From positions 1,178,001 through 1,242,000 of the forward strand of contig CM031559.1 of NCBI GenBank assembly GCA_018466975.1: a DNA stretch of 64,000 nucleotides. Reading direction: 5' to 3'. Position 1 is the first letter of the stretch; each line of letters starts with the position of its first letter. Origin of the DNA: Sparassis latifolia. Its lineage: Eukaryota; Basidiomycota; Agaricomycetes; Polyporales; Sparassidaceae. Made by a program: the position numbers and the translations under genes. Below, in pieces: positions 34,636-46,177 of the stretch. The notes beneath the pieces were generated by a model. The model ran no database searches. It had not been told where the DNA came from and saw only the letters and a list, made by a program, of their open reading frames with translations.

Positions 34636-35543
34636 AGACGATTTAGAAGCTGTCCTGCTTCAAGTGATGTTTGCCTCTGAATCACCTAGATCTTGTCACG
34701 CAATCCATGCCGGCTTCAAGTTCCTCCGGGCACGCTCGGACGTTCCAAGCACGTAACATGTAATGTGTATCAGCAAGGTACAAAGTTCTGTCGTGTGCGT
34801 TTGCTTGATGCAAAATAAGCGCTGCTGTTATCTCCTCCTCTCGGCCAACCGTCGGTCTTGCCTCGGCCCAAGCTTCAAGAATCTGTATGTGAGCCTTGGG
34901 TTATACGTCATGTATGCCGTTGATCGATGCGGGTTTTAGCTGCGCTTGCGTCGTGTTGCTCCTGCAGGAACCTCCGGCGATGCTGAGATCATGCCGATGC
35001 AGATGCAGATCGCACTGCATCTACATAATCATTCTATCGTTCACGCTGATACCTTGAGTGTTTTTCCAGGGCTCGTTATGGGGACTCCTTGAATAATATG
35101 TCTTACCAGCGCAGAGATTGAACGCGACACCAATGCTTTGCGGGTGCAGTGCAACGGCGAGGAGAAGTTTGTAGACGATGCTGAAGCTTGGAGTTCCGCA
35201 TCCATAGATCTATGGTCCGATCAGATTCATGTCCGAGCTTCCACTGTTATCTCTCCCGCAGGGCACGCAACTGGATGCAGAAAATGTCCGGGGTTCTCGC
35301 TTGCCGATACTGGCTGCCCAGCCTTCGTCAAATCGTTGTCTCGTAACCGTCCGTTCACGCGTACGATCCATCCGGCACTGAGACCATGATGCTCATATGG
35401 GTGCCGAACAGCATCGCAGGGTGTTCGGTGGTGAGCGAAGTTACTAATATTGCTCATGCCTAGACTCGGACAGAGGATGTATATAAGGTCGTCCAGGCAG
35501 CGGAGTGAGTAGCAGCAATTCATAACCACAACGACAACGGAAC
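34636..35543. other. Spacer upstream of alcohol dehydrogenase A
   Basis: About 900 bases with no recognised gene. The last 70 bases contain the TATA box and leader of the dehydrogenase. Confidence 0.45.
35480..35487 (+). promoter_or_regulatory. TATA box of alcohol dehydrogenase A
   Basis: TATATAAG starts exactly 64 bases before the ATG at 35544. The paralog downstream has the same element at the same distance. Confidence 0.65.
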
Positions 35544-36814
35544 ATGTCCTTGCCCAAGTCATACAAGGCGTACGCATTCACGGAGAAGTCGGGCCAGTTG
35601 AAGCCCGTCACCGTCGATTGGCACGACCCAGTGGACGGTGAAATCGTCGTCAAAGTCCTCGCATGTGGCGTTTGTGCCAGGTACGGCCCCTTGTTTACTG
35701 CTGCGCGAGGAAAAGCGCTGATCACAATGCTCCTCCTGGGCAGCGATGACATTGTCAAGGAGCAATTTTTGCCCACGGGCTTACCCCGCATTCCTGGACA
35801 CGAAATCGTCGGCGACGTCGTAGCAGTGCCGCCCACCGAGAAGGTGTGGAAGGTCGGGCAGCGTGTCGGCTCAGGGTGGCATGGCGGTCACTGCAGCACC
35901 TGCTCCCGCTGCCGCTCTGGCGACTACGTCACCTGCGAGAAGCAACAGGTCAATGGTACGACGGCTCGCGCTAGTTAGTTGACAGGCTTACCTGGCTCCA
36001 GGTGTCTTCACAGACGGAGGATTCGCTGAGTACGTGACCCTCAGGACAGAGGCCGTTGCCAGTGTTCCAGAGGAGCTTGACCCCGCTGAGGCCGCCCCAC
36101 TCTTCTGTGCAGGTGTCACCACGTTCAGTGAGTTATCTCCTGCCATCGCTTGAATTCCACTCATACATACGTCGCAGACTCTTTGCGGCATATGAGCGCC
36201 CTTCCACCCGACGTCGTCGCTGTTCAAGGAATCGGGTGAGATGAGCTGTCAAGCAACAGAACTGGCGCATCTAACATTCTTGCAGAGGATTGGGGCATCT
36301 CGCCATCCAGATGGCTCATGCCATGGGCTACCGCGTCATCGCCCTCTCTTCCTCCGACTCGAAGCGCCAGCTCGCGCTCGAATTGGGCGCACACGAGTAC
36401 ATCGACGGGTCAAAGGTCAACCAGACCGAGGCGCTTCTGCAGCGCGGAGGGGCTAAGCTCATCATATGCACGGCTCCGAACCCGCCTGTCATCGAGAGCC
36501 TTGTGCCCGCTCTCGCTGTCAATGGTGAACTCTTGAGCTTGGCGATTGTACCTAGTGCCAACGTTCCTCTGGGTGCGTTCTTTGCCTGGTTTATCAGCGA
36601 TTGTCACTGAGCTTGCTCGCTAGCCCTCATGGTCAGCAAGCGTCTCTCGATTCGCGGATGGCCCAGTGGGACGGCGAAGGACAGCCAGGACTGCTTGGAG
36701 TTTGCTGTGACCAACGGCATCAAATGCATGGTGGAGAAGTTCCCGCTTGATAAGGCTCAGGAAGCGTACGACCGTCGTGGATCAGCAAGGTTCAGGGCTG
36801 TCATTGTTCCTTGA
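35544..36814 (+). CDS. Zinc-type medium-chain alcohol dehydrogenase, tandem copy A
   Basis: GroES-like zinc oxidoreductase of about 336 residues. Six exons fit exactly: 35544-35680, 35744-35955, 36002-36127, 36178-36235, 36286-36572 and 36624-36814. Motifs are LACGVCASDDIVKEQ (catalytic Cys; the usual His of CHSD is Ala here), RIPGHEIVGDVVAV (catalytic His and Glu), VGQRVGSGWHGGHC leading into the structural-zinc knuckle C-x2-C-x2-C-x7-C of GHCSTCSRCRSGDYVTC, AAPLFCAGVTTF (third catalytic ligand), and the Rossmann loop GIGGLGHLAIQMA followed by IALSSSDSKRQLALELGA. The Ser/Lys/Arg after strand 2 suggests NADP(H). The C-terminus KRLSIRGWPSGTAKD then FPLDKAQEAYDRR is typical. It probably reduces or oxidises small aromatic or aliphatic alcohols and aldehydes. 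Copy B lies 930 bases downstream in the same direction. Confidence 0.93.
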
Positions 36815-37742
36815 GCTGCTGGGATTGCCCGGCGTAAATATGAAAATGGAGCCACCCCGTATTGACATAGATGTTTATGTTCCAGCGTATATGGGTCTGC
36901 GCGTGGGGCACCGATAATACAACTTAGCTTCGACTGCGACTTTCGGAAACACTGTACCTTCGGCTTCAATCGGGATCGTTACAAATTCTGCACGTTGCAC
37001 CATGTTATGCATGCTATTGTCAGGATGTGAGTGCACAGAAGACGTACTGATTGACGATGGGCCGTGACGCTGGGATACAAGTTATCACCCCGCAATTGCG
37101 GCGGTCCAGACTTGGCTCTACGGCATCCGCTTGCATCGTATTTTATAATTTCCGTGTGACTGAAGTTTCCTCAGCGAGGAAAATGAGGGAAAACCCGGAG
37201 GGAAACGCTGGACGGTCAGACCCGGATATCCTGAGAGCCAGTCGGGGTCAAGATATGTCTTCGTGAATGGTGGCTGTCGCCTGCGACGCAACTTCCCCGA
37301 TCGCGGACCTCGACTGGTGCTCGGCTTACTGCTAGTCTCGGAAGCAGCCGGTCGAGCCACCTAATATCCTCAACACGCCCAATTTGGTAACCACTAGGTT
37401 GCTCACTGAGTGACGTCTGGACTAACTTACTGCCACCGACAGCAAGAATGAGAGTGCGTATTCCACTTCTAATGACATCACTTTGATCTTTTCTTCATTG
37501 TTACAGTTCTCTACGAGATATCATTGATTTGTAACCTCACCGAGGACCGGGCGGCGATTATAAAGATCAGCTATGCGTCATTGTACGACGGCGCAACTTG
37601 GAAGGCAAAGACCAGTTCGGCCTGGGTTGCTAATCCCAACCTCCCAGGGTCACGGATAGAGTCGGGCGCTGGCGCAGATATATAAACCCGCACAACCAGC
37701 GTAATGTATTCATCAGGTCTCGAGCATCGTTCCTGAACAGCC
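36815..37742. other. Spacer between the two dehydrogenase copies
   Basis: About 930 bases without a recognisable gene. It holds the terminator of copy A and the promoter of copy B. An unrelated minus-strand open frame over 37.57-37.82 kb is antisense to the start of copy B. Confidence 0.45.
37679..37686 (+). promoter_or_regulatory. TATA box of alcohol dehydrogenase B
   Basis: TATATAAA begins 64 bases before the ATG at 37743, the same spacing as in copy A. This suggests that the duplication included the core promoter. Confidence 0.65.
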
Positions 37743-39023
37743 ATGTCCCACAACGACCATCCGAAGACATACAAAGCGTACGCATTCACGGAGAAGGGCG
37801 GCCAGCTGAAGGCCATCACCGTTGACTGGACGTATCCTCAGGAGGGGGAGATTGTGGTGAAGGTCCTCGCATGTGGGGTCTGCGCTAGGTATGTGTATTT
37901 CTTCGACTGTGATATGTGAGGAACATTTCTTGATCGCTACGACCGGCAGCGATGAGATGGTGAAGGAACAAATATTCCCGACGGGCTTCCCGCGGATACC
38001 CGGTCATGAGATCGTCGGTGACGTTGTCGCTGTGCATCCAACAGAGAAGCTATGGAAAGTCGGTCAGCGTGTCGGTTCAGGATGGCACGGTGGTCACTGC
38101 AGCATATGTTCACGTTGCCGCACTGGTGACTATGTGACTTGTGAAAATGAAGCTATCAACGGTGAGTGAGGTTCCATCAGATTTCCGCAGTCACCGATGC
38201 TTCCTAGGTATTTTCAGAGATGGAGGATATGCCGAATATGTGACTCTCAGGTCTGAGGCCGTTGCCAGTGTTCCGGAAGAACTTGACCCAGCTGAAGCAG
38301 CGCCCCTGTTTTGTGCGGGCGTCACCACTTTCAGTGAGCACTGCTTCCTCTCCATCGGTGTAGGACACTGCTCAGAGCAGCTGCTAGACTCCCTCCGGCA
38401 CATGAACGCTATTCCCCCTGATTTTGTCGCCGTTCAGGGGATCGGGTATGTCGAATCTTTACATTCATCCGGTGACAGCTCTGACAATCCCGCAGAGGGT
38501 TGGGTCATCTTGCCATCCAGATGGCGCGCGCCATGGGATACCGAGTTGTCGCGCTTTCGTCCTCGGGCGCCAAGCGCCACCTTGCGCTAGAGTTGGGCGC
38601 GTACGAATATCTCGACGGATCGAAGGTGAACCAGGCGGAAGCATTACAGCAGCTCGGCGGTGCGAAGGTCATTATGTGCACTGCTCCCAACTCGAGCGTC
38701 ATCCAAGAGCTCGTGCAAGCTCTTGCCGTTGATGGAGAGCTCTTACTCCTGGCGCTCACGGAAAACGTCTCTGTTCCTGTCGGTGCGTATGTCTGTCTCC
38801 GGCTGGTAGCAGTAGCTGAGCGTTCTTGTTAGGCCCACTTATTACCAAGCGTCTCTCCATTCGTGGATGGCCCAGTGGGACGGCGAAGGACACCGAGGAT
38901 TGCTTGGAGTTCGCTCTGGCCTCTGGAATCAAGTGCCACGTCGAAAGATTCCCTCTGGACAAGGCGCAGGACGCGTACAATCACCGTGCATCTGCGCGGT
39001 TCAGAGCTGTTATTATTCCTTGA
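37743..39023 (+). CDS. Zinc-type medium-chain alcohol dehydrogenase, tandem copy B
   Basis: Paralog of copy A, 339 residues from exons 37743-37888, 37950-38161, 38208-38333, 38388-38445, 38496-38782 and 38833-39023. Exons 2 to 6 have exactly the same lengths as in copy A (212, 126, 58, 287, 191). Motifs match: LACGVCASDEMVKEQ, RIPGHEIVGDVVAV, GHCSICSRCRTGDYVTC, AAPLFCAGVTTF, GIGGLGHLAIQMA with VALSSSGAKRHLALELGA, and the C-terminal KRLSIRGWPSGTAKD and FPLDKAQDAYNHR. All zinc ligands are present, and the usual catalytic-site His is Ala as in copy A. The differences are conservative and no stop or frame break is seen, so both copies appear functional. The N-terminus is three residues longer than copy A. 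Confidence 0.93.
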
Positions 39024-39518
39024 GTATTAACAATTGGTGCAAAGTGAACAAGGCGAATGCCAATCAAGTGTAGTTATGGGTAGCAATAAATGATATCTGT
39101 TAGGTGTGATGAAAACCGTACATGTCCTCCTTATCACAATGCGTCCATTGCCAGACATCGAAATCTCAGTCCGAAGCTAATCAGTGTTGTTACTTTGTTC
39201 CGTTGTAAGTATGGTCGAGGATCAGTCCTCGACAACAACGATATCGGTGTGCAACATTCATTGTATCATGATGATCAGTCTTGCACGTGGACATTACTAG
39301 GAAACAAGAGCGGATTTACTATATAACCCCAAAACAAGAGCGTAGAGGGCATTTGGTGTTGGTGTTTTGAATCATAAGATCTTGATCGAAGTGATTCAGA
39401 TTCCCTGTCGCCTGCGACGGCACAGTGTTACCAGCTGGAACGGCTGCCGACTCGTATTCTGTACTATGGACACCAAAAGCTCCACGGATACTCCCACTTC
39501 GGATACTGTCACGAGAAA
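39024..39518. other. Convergent 3' spacer
   Basis: About 500 bases between the convergent stop codons of dehydrogenase B and the zinc-finger-like gene. AT-rich, with no coding signature seen. Confidence 0.5.
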
Positions 39519-40412
39519 TTAGTCCGCGGACAACGCGAAGCCTGGAAAATTACTCACTGCATCCACACGATGTGTGGTCATCAAATGCCTCCTGTATGTA
39601 CAAGGGTGCGCGGTGGTCGTCCATCCGCAGTTCTTCAAGACACAGCGCGTTTGCACCGCCTGCATGTGCGCGTGGAAGACATGGTCTGTCCGACTGGTCG
39701 CACACAGCAACTTGCCGCACATCTCCCCAGGTTTCGCAGGCCAGCAGCAGAGCCATTTCTGATCATCTGGTGGATGAAACACGTCGAGATGCATTGCGAG
39801 ATCGTACCAGGAAGGCTGGTTGGTGAAGATATGGCGGCAACCCTCTATGTAGCAATGGTGTATTGATGGGCGGTTGGGATTCCAGCGACAAGGGTTAGTA
39901 GATGTCCCAGGCAATGTTTCTAGCGGGAACTCGATATCTTCATCACTCTCCTCGTCGCTATCTTCGTCGCTCTCGTGTACGTGAATAACCACAGACTTCC
40001 GAAGACTGGTGGAAGTTGACGAGGCTAATGTTGTGCAGCGACCGGGGGCGACACGTTCCGTAACTGCGGGAGCGTCTGATCCGGCAGGACGCTTCTGCGC
40101 AGGCCGAGATGAGGAACCGGGAATTGGGCCTCTTTGTTCAACTTGAAAATTTGTATGAACGGATGCCTGAGGCGGAGGCAGATTCGGCCAGCATGGCTTT
40201 ATGGATCGCGAAGGATTCCTCGTGCAAGACAAGGATGATCCAGGTAAGAGGAGCGAGAGTGGATCAACGGTGACCACTCTGCTGTTCGCATTTAAAGCCG
40301 CGCTGTTCACTTTGTAGACCCCATAGAAAAGCATCTTAATGCACTCTACCGATATTCCGATCAGAGGAGGATCCTCGGGTTTGGGTGGGATGTCTTTGGC
40401 ACTGTTGTTCAT
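39519..40412 (-). CDS. C2H2-like zinc-finger protein, single exon
   Basis: An intronless frame of 297 residues from ATG 40412. The N-terminal half is proline- and serine-rich and likely disordered. It is followed by an acidic patch (HESDEDSDEESDEDIEF) and then a cysteine/histidine-rich C-terminal third. There I read HHCYIEGCRHIF with SWYDLAMHLDVFH (Cys-x4-Cys then His-x4-His), WLCCWPAKPGEMCGKLLC with HVFHAHMQ, and TRCVLKNCGWTTT with YRRHLMTTH. These look like two or three C2H2-type fingers with atypical spacing, so DNA or protein binding in the nucleus is plausible. I do not recognise a specific regulator. Intronless structure is unusual beside its neighbours. A minus-strand TATATAA lies about 165 bases upstream, near 40576-40582. 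Confidence 0.68.
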   Translation of the reverse strand: MNNSAKDIPPKPEDPPLIGISVECIKMLFYGVYKVNSAALNANSRVVTVDPLSLLLPGSSLSCTRNPSRSIKPCWPNLPPPQASVHTNFQVEQRGPIPGSSSRPAQKRPAGSDAPAVTERVAPGRCTTLASSTSTSLRKSVVIHVHESDEDSDEESDEDIEFPLETLPGTSTNPCRWNPNRPSIHHCYIEGCRHIFTNQPSWYDLAMHLDVFHPPDDQKWLCCWPAKPGEMCGKLLCATSRTDHVFHAHMQAVQTRCVLKNCGWTTTAHPCTYRRHLMTTHRVDAVSNFPGFALSAD

Positions 40413-41184
40413 GACGCCACTCGGTCTGAGAAAAGCGTGTGAGAAAGGTAGACACAGGACGATGAGCGGAGAACTTGCTGTATAACCTCAAGTGTGCGGA
40501 AGAGGTGTTGGTATGCGGATGATAGGTCTTCGCTGGGTGCTGTCTTGATTGAACGAAGAGAAGAACGGTTGCTGGTTATATAGACTGAGGTGCACAACAA
40601 CTCCTTGTACGACTCTGTACGGCTGTGTGCCATACATTGACCACATTATCCATGCAGAATACGCGCGCCGGTGGTTGCGATGCGAAGTGGGTTAAAGCCG
40701 TGTTATTCTCTCAAAGGCACAATCAGCTACATTGTCAAGAAACAATCGGGCTTGCCTTGAGTAGCTGATGACATCATGCGGCGAAAACAAATGCGGTGAA
40801 AGTCTCAACAAATTGATTGACCCGTTCTACAATATCTGCACCGAAATAAAATGAATGACAAAGTTGCCTTTAGGTGTCGAGCGCGAGGAGGCAGCAATAG
40901 CAACATGCAAGGAGATGCAGCAATATTGTGGCGAACACTCGGCCCTCGGGTAGCCCCGATTTGGGGTTGGCGCACAGCAGTGCGGGACAGGGTCGAGTCT
41001 TGCCCCACTCAGTCTTTTTAACCTGTAACCGCCACCACACTGCACATGCGCAGTCGATGCACACCTTCCTACCAACCACTACAGATTGACGGCTGGCATT
41101 TATCGGGATCAGCTTCTCCACCATCCGCACAGCCTTTTCAACCCAGAAAACCGAACACGTCGGAGACGATAAGCTGAGGCCAAT
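40413..41184. other. Divergent promoter region of the zinc-finger and eisosome genes
   Basis: About 770 bases between divergent starts. Short frames on minus at 40.8-41.2 kb have no signature. No coding content identified. Confidence 0.5.
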
Positions 41185-44100
41185 ATGTTCAAGAAGATTG
41201 CACATAACACCACCGTACCTGCTTTGGGAGGCAACAGAGACCTCCGGACACTACAGGACCTTATCACAGCAGAGAAGGGTGTGCTCAACTCGTATGCTCA
41301 GTGCATTCCGATCTCCGCAGCACCTCATACATCTAACAGATTACACAAACTAAGTTCTGACCTTGCGAAAGCATCCGAAGCTTTGAAAGTTTGGGGACTT
41401 GGAGAGGGTGATGATCTAGGCGTGAGTGAAGCAGTCGTGTGCCGTCTTTGGTGGATTGCCCTTATATCCGCATGCGCACTCCACAGGATATCCTGAGCGC
41501 GTCGACCGTACTATTCAATCATTTCACTGCCTCTCTGACGACATTTGCCAGCCATGAAGTTTCTGTACGAGAGCACATGAAGGCCCTCCGTACACGCGAG
41601 GAGAGCCTTGACGAACTGCGTCGCCGCCGCAAGGCACACGCCGCGAAGGCAGATTCCGCCGACAAGAAACTAGCCAAGATGAATCCAGATAATAAGAATT
41701 TGCAGGGCCAGAGAGAGTTGGTCTACAGACTTCAGGAGGAGATCCGTATCATGGACACGGATATCATGGCGGAGGAAGCGAGCCTGAGCGATTTCAAGCG
41801 GTCAACCACCAAGATGTGGATGGGACTCAAATTTGGAGGGCTTCTTGAATGCTCCAATAAAGGCGTCGTGAGTGTTGTCTGCTCACGAGTATGTCAGAGT
41901 AATCACTGACGTTATGCAGATTGTCGGAGAGATAGGATTGTTGGTAATTGAAGTAGGCATGCTATAGTCGCCAGTCCAATCCTGCTCACCTTCTCTCTGC
42001 AGGAAATCCCATTGGAAACGACAGAGCCCGGTCTCCCGCGTGCCTACTACCAAGGGCGTTCGAGGACAGGCTCCTTAATTGCAGAAGCTCAAACTGCTGT
42101 TAGCAGCGTTCAATTTCCCTCCGATCCCTACCAACAAACTCTAACAGAACACCGCACTAGCGGAAATTCTTTGAGCGAACAGTCTCCAATACTGCCGCCT
42201 CCTCAGCGCAGACAACCTGCTATGATGGATAACCCTCCAGTGGGCGGCATTGGCAGCCCGCCGCTTCACCCAATGTCTATGCCCTTACCGACTGACAGAC
42301 CGCGGTCGACAACATCGTCGCGACTCAGCCAGGGCCCTATCTCACCTACCAACACTGGTTTTTCGGGCTACCCGCCGGGCCCGCAGGGGAACTTCTCAGC
42401 GGACTCTCCCGTGAGTCCAAGCCCTCACATGCCGCAACCTGATATATACCCAAGCGTCACGAATGAGTTCGGCGCGATCGCTCCCGGACAGTTTTCCGCG
42501 CGGTCCAGCTCGGTGCGCAACCCAGACGAGCGCGAGCGCGCGGGGGGACCACGTGGCGCGCGGTTCGCCACATTTCCGACGAAAGTGGGTGGGCCCCGCT
42601 CTCCGCATGCGCCGCCGCAGGAAGGGGACAGACCGCCCTCGCTCGACGTCAACGCACCGGAGGACGACTTCTCCTCGAGCGTCGCGGCAGCGCTCTCGCA
42701 GCAGTGGCAGCTGGATGGCGAGGCGCGGCGTGCATCCATGTCTACGAGGAAGCCGCCGCCGGATGTGAAGAGCGATGACTATTCGCATTCGACATATACT
42801 TCCCCGCCCCCGCTGTACTCCCCGCACGATTTGCCGCCGGGGGCTGCGCCGCCGCAGTCGCAATACGGTGGGACGTGGAATAGTCCTGTCATAGCTCCAC
42901 ATGAAGCAGACCCAAGTTTACCCCCGCCACGGGAGGGTGCCGAGGAGGAGTCCGACGTTGGACTGGCGTACATGTCTGGGCAGCATATTGGGTCTGAACC
43001 TTCTCTCGCAGGTGTTAACCGTGGGGACAGACGAGTTAAGTTTGAGAGCGGAAGAGAGGAGACGGGGAAGCTGGATACGGATATGGGCGCCCAGATAGCA
43101 GAGGCAGCCCCGAAGTTGGAGGTCGCAACCCACCTACAACCCGCTGAAGGTAAGGTGTTCACCACCAGCGCTCTAGCTTCAGCTAACCGTCTGCATCCAG
43201 GGGCGCAAGCAGTAGTCGAATCCCCAATTGCGGAGTCACATCAAGAGGCGGATCCGCACTATTCGCCTATCTCTGACCATCCACCCTCCCCTCGAGAGCC
43301 TTTGCCCGAACATGACAACCAATCATTGCATGCTGCCGCTGCACGCGAAGTGTCGAGGGAATTGGATGCGCTGATGCTCAATGGCGCTACTCCGCGCGCA
43401 CCGTCCCCTCTGTTACCACCGCAAGCGCCATTCTCCAGACGCGCGGTGTCGCCCAGGCCTGAGATGGAAAACCCCTCGTCGCAACCAACTAGTCCAAGGC
43501 TGGAATACATCCGGGAGCGCAGCAGAGCAATGAGCTCTTCAGCCTCTAGCGGTGATCCAACTGGTCACATCTCCGAGCCTCGGTTCACCGGAGAGCGAGA
43601 TGCACCCCTGCCAGCGCCCGGGATCAAAGTCTCCAACGCACCTTCGCCAACCTCCTCTAGCATATCTACCAACCCCTATCGCGCGTCCCCAGAGCACTCG
43701 CCCGCAGTCGGTACATCTCAGCCGACGTCCTCCTTCTACAACTTGTCCGCGGTGAGCGGCTCGAATCCCGTGCTCGGCACCGGCGCGCGCACAATACCTG
43801 CGTCCGCCTTCAGGCGGCCCCGTGCACCGACGAGCCCTGCGACCGACAGCGGTGGGTCTTCTGGGGCGGCAACAGATATCAGTCCGTTGGTGGTGAAAAA
43901 GCGGCCGTTGCCGCCGTCGCCACATCCCGCCGCGCCGGGCGTGCGCATTCCTTCTGCGCCTTTCACTAGCCAGTACACCCAGAGCGCGGTAGACCCACGA
44001 TTCCGTTCTGTATCTGCAGAGCCAGGACCTGGCGGTGGCTTGGCCAGCCACCAGACAGTGCCTGCACAGCCTCCGTCGTATGGAGAGGTGCAGGGTGCAG

Positions 44101-44261
44101 AGGAAGAAGACGAATATGATTTCGTTGGCGCGTATGCGCAGTCCTCCCATCCGCCACCTGCCCATCGGACGGAGGCCGAGGATCCGCGACAGTCGGGCTT
44201 GGGACATGTCAGGTCTGCTGCGAACATGGACCGAGATGGGCACGAGGAGGGACTGCGGTGA
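41185..44261 (+). CDS. Eisosome BAR-domain protein, PIL1/LSP1 type, with long disordered tail
   Basis: Pil1-type proteins form the curved coat of eisosomes under furrows of the plasma membrane. Exons 41185-41421, 41487-41867, 41920-41952 and 42003-44261 give 969 residues. Residues 1 to about 220 carry the BAR core: NRDLRTLQDLITAEKGVLNS, ASEALKVWGLGEGDDLGDIL, HFTASLTTFASHEVSVREHM, the basic helix LDELRRRRKAHAAKADSADK, LVYRLQEEIRIMDTDIMAEE and RSTTKMWMGLKFGGLLE, then IVGEIGLLVIEEIPLE. Yeast Pil1 has only about 340 residues. Here exon 4 adds some 750 residues of proline-, serine- and glycine-rich sequence without a recognised domain, apparently disordered, with many SP/TP pairs that could be phosphorylation sites. 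The late acidic patch EEEDEYDF is notable. Long-tailed PIL1 relatives are known in basidiomycetes. The tail's role is not evident. Confidence 0.92.
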
Positions 44262-44763
44262 AGATGATGTGCGAGCCTGTGCGTTCTGTGCTTTGTAGTC
44301 GTCAAGGGGCCGTCTTGCTTTGTGTTTTCTTCGTCGTTCACGATATTTATGACTGGTTGTGTTGCAACTTCAACATTACCATGACTGAGTCGCACATGTT
44401 CAAACTGTCGCGGAAATTCCACCGTGTCCTTGTACCCTTGTGGAATGTTGTGCGTCACATTTGTATTCATTAGCTTTACTATTGCTTCCTCCCACTAGAA
44501 CGTGTCGAGTCACTACACCTTATGGCTGATCCCTTCCAACTGCGGGTGTCCCAACACCAACACTTGAATTCATTATCCGGTACGTGGAGGAAGGTATCTG
44601 TATAGCTGGATATATAGTTATCCTAATCATATTGGTTGATCACCAGCGTTTCCGAAACTGGCATTGCACAATATGTTGAGCAGATGAAATTTTTAGGGTA
44701 GTATGAGTGACCAGCAAAACTGCGCTCTGGTGCCGACGTGCCTGAAGGCCTGAGATCCTACGA
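44262..44763. other. Convergent 3' spacer
   Basis: About 500 bases between the eisosome gene stop and the stop of the minus-strand DUF7053-like gene. No coding signature. Confidence 0.5.
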
Positions 44764-45279
44764 TCAGTCTGATGACTCCAGCTTCGCTGCCAACTGGTTC
44801 AGCAGGTCCTGATGGGATTGTTCCAAATTCCCCGCAACGAATGGCATCACCAGGAAAAACGCCTGCATGACAGACGTATCGAACTCAGCTGGCACTGAAC
44901 GCAAGTTATACCAGTGGGCAAAACAACCACAGACCTTTATCGTAACGACCTCCGTCACTTCTGTACCACCCTCTACTGCTCTGGCTCGCCAACAGTCATT
45001 CAATGAAGTTTTGAGTCCAGCTTCCGTACGACTGTCGAATCCATCCTCCACCAATTGAAACTTTGTAGTGTATTTGGTCGGGATGCGGAGCCCAAGCACA
45101 GACAGTATGTCGGTGACATGGTATAGATTTGGGTCCGCCGCATCCGGCGCAACATCGACCACCAGCGGATTGAGCTCGATTATGGCTTGTGAGTCGTGTA
45201 ATGTGCGCAGCACGTCATCAACAGGAACGCTAATGCGCTTGTTCAATGAGACGGTGCGAGTTAGGAAGAAGAGCGACAT
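44764..45279 (-). CDS. DUF7053-like protein (SRPBCC/START-like fold suspected)
   Basis: A single-exon frame of 171 residues when started at ATG 45279 (SLFFLTRTVSLNKRISVPVD). An upstream ATG at 45345 would add 22 residues that do not resemble the family. Conserved features are LRTLHDSQAIIELNPLV near the start, a DPNLYHVTDIL strand, WRARAVEGGTEVTEVVTIK and a C-terminal amphipathic helix (QSHQDLLNQLAAKLESS). Fungal relatives are small single-domain proteins, and I believe the fold is lipid-binding START-like. No function is established. Confidence 0.62.
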   Translation of the reverse strand: MSLFFLTRTVSLNKRISVPVDDVLRTLHDSQAIIELNPLVVDVAPDAADPNLYHVTDILSVLGLRIPTKYTTKFQLVEDGFDSRTEAGLKTSLNDCWRARAVEGGTEVTEVVTIKVCGCFAHWYNLRSVPAEFDTSVMQAFFLVMPFVAGNLEQSHQDLLNQLAAKLESSD

Positions 45280-45345
45280 AATCAGGAGTGATATGGTTGG
45301 AATGAAGTTTCTGAGCGTTACCAACAGGTTATATACCTCAGGCAA

Positions 45346-46177
45346 GCACCGAGGCTACGTGGAGTCTCTCAAGATCTCATTACTGTAATATTTGTTGAAA
45401 CGGCGTGTGAGACGCGTTTCATGGACGCCTTCCAAAAAGAGGTTCGCACTGGCTCCGGGCCGCATTTTCTAGCAGATACACTATTGGACAACGTGGCCTC
45501 AGCCGTAGAAGTGTGCGGACGTATTGTCAACGTGGTGGGATTCCAGCTAGCGGAGATGCTGATTCGGTCGCGTCTCTGTACCCGAATTCGACGTGCGGGC
45601 GCGGAGCATAACCCGGCTGTGATGCAACTCGTTGACGATGAGTCTGCTTCCGTGGCCAGACACGGATATCCTGAGGCACGAAGGTTGAAGCAGAGTGTCA
45701 GTCTGCCTTTGGGAGACTACTTCCGTGGTGACGCCTTCATTTTCGCAAGCAATTGGTCGTTCTGCTTTACCAGAGATGTTCGGCCGCAACGTCAACAGCA
45801 GCTGATCCACGATGCCCTCGTTGCGTCTGTTCTGTCAAGGCGAAGGACATCATCTCGTTTCTGGCCCATTCCTCTGTCGGTTCTACGGTTGTCCAGTGCC
45901 GTACTGCTTAGCGGTGCTGATAGTTGTTAACCCGAGTGAATTTAGATGAGTGCGACTTCTATGTACGAATGGAATTATTTGCAATTGAAGCTCTAAACAA
46001 TATGTATACGTATCGTCGCAGACCTTGGCTGCTGCCGATGTTACTCCTGCGGTCAAGCCAGGGCGACAGGCATCAAGCCCTCAGTCAGGTATCATATGCA
46101 GTGGATTGTATATGTACAGTATACGCATCCCGCGCAACAAGCCGTGGCGGAAGAGGATTGCAGGCTCTAAAGAGGGA
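45346..46177. other. Spacer with an unsupported 169-codon frame
   Basis: A plus-strand frame at 45421-45930 is open for 169 codons, but it has no motif, no exon partner and a comparably open reverse strand. I do not call it a gene. The right end is the 3' flank of the terpene synthase. Confidence 0.4.

Noticed and set aside
42396..44470. Several long minus-strand frames over the eisosome gene tail
   Set aside because: Shadows caused by the GC-rich, proline-rich exon on the plus strand.
45421..45930. 169-codon plus-strand frame next to the DUF7053-like gene
   Set aside because: Arginine/serine-rich without motif, and no promoter or homology signal visible.
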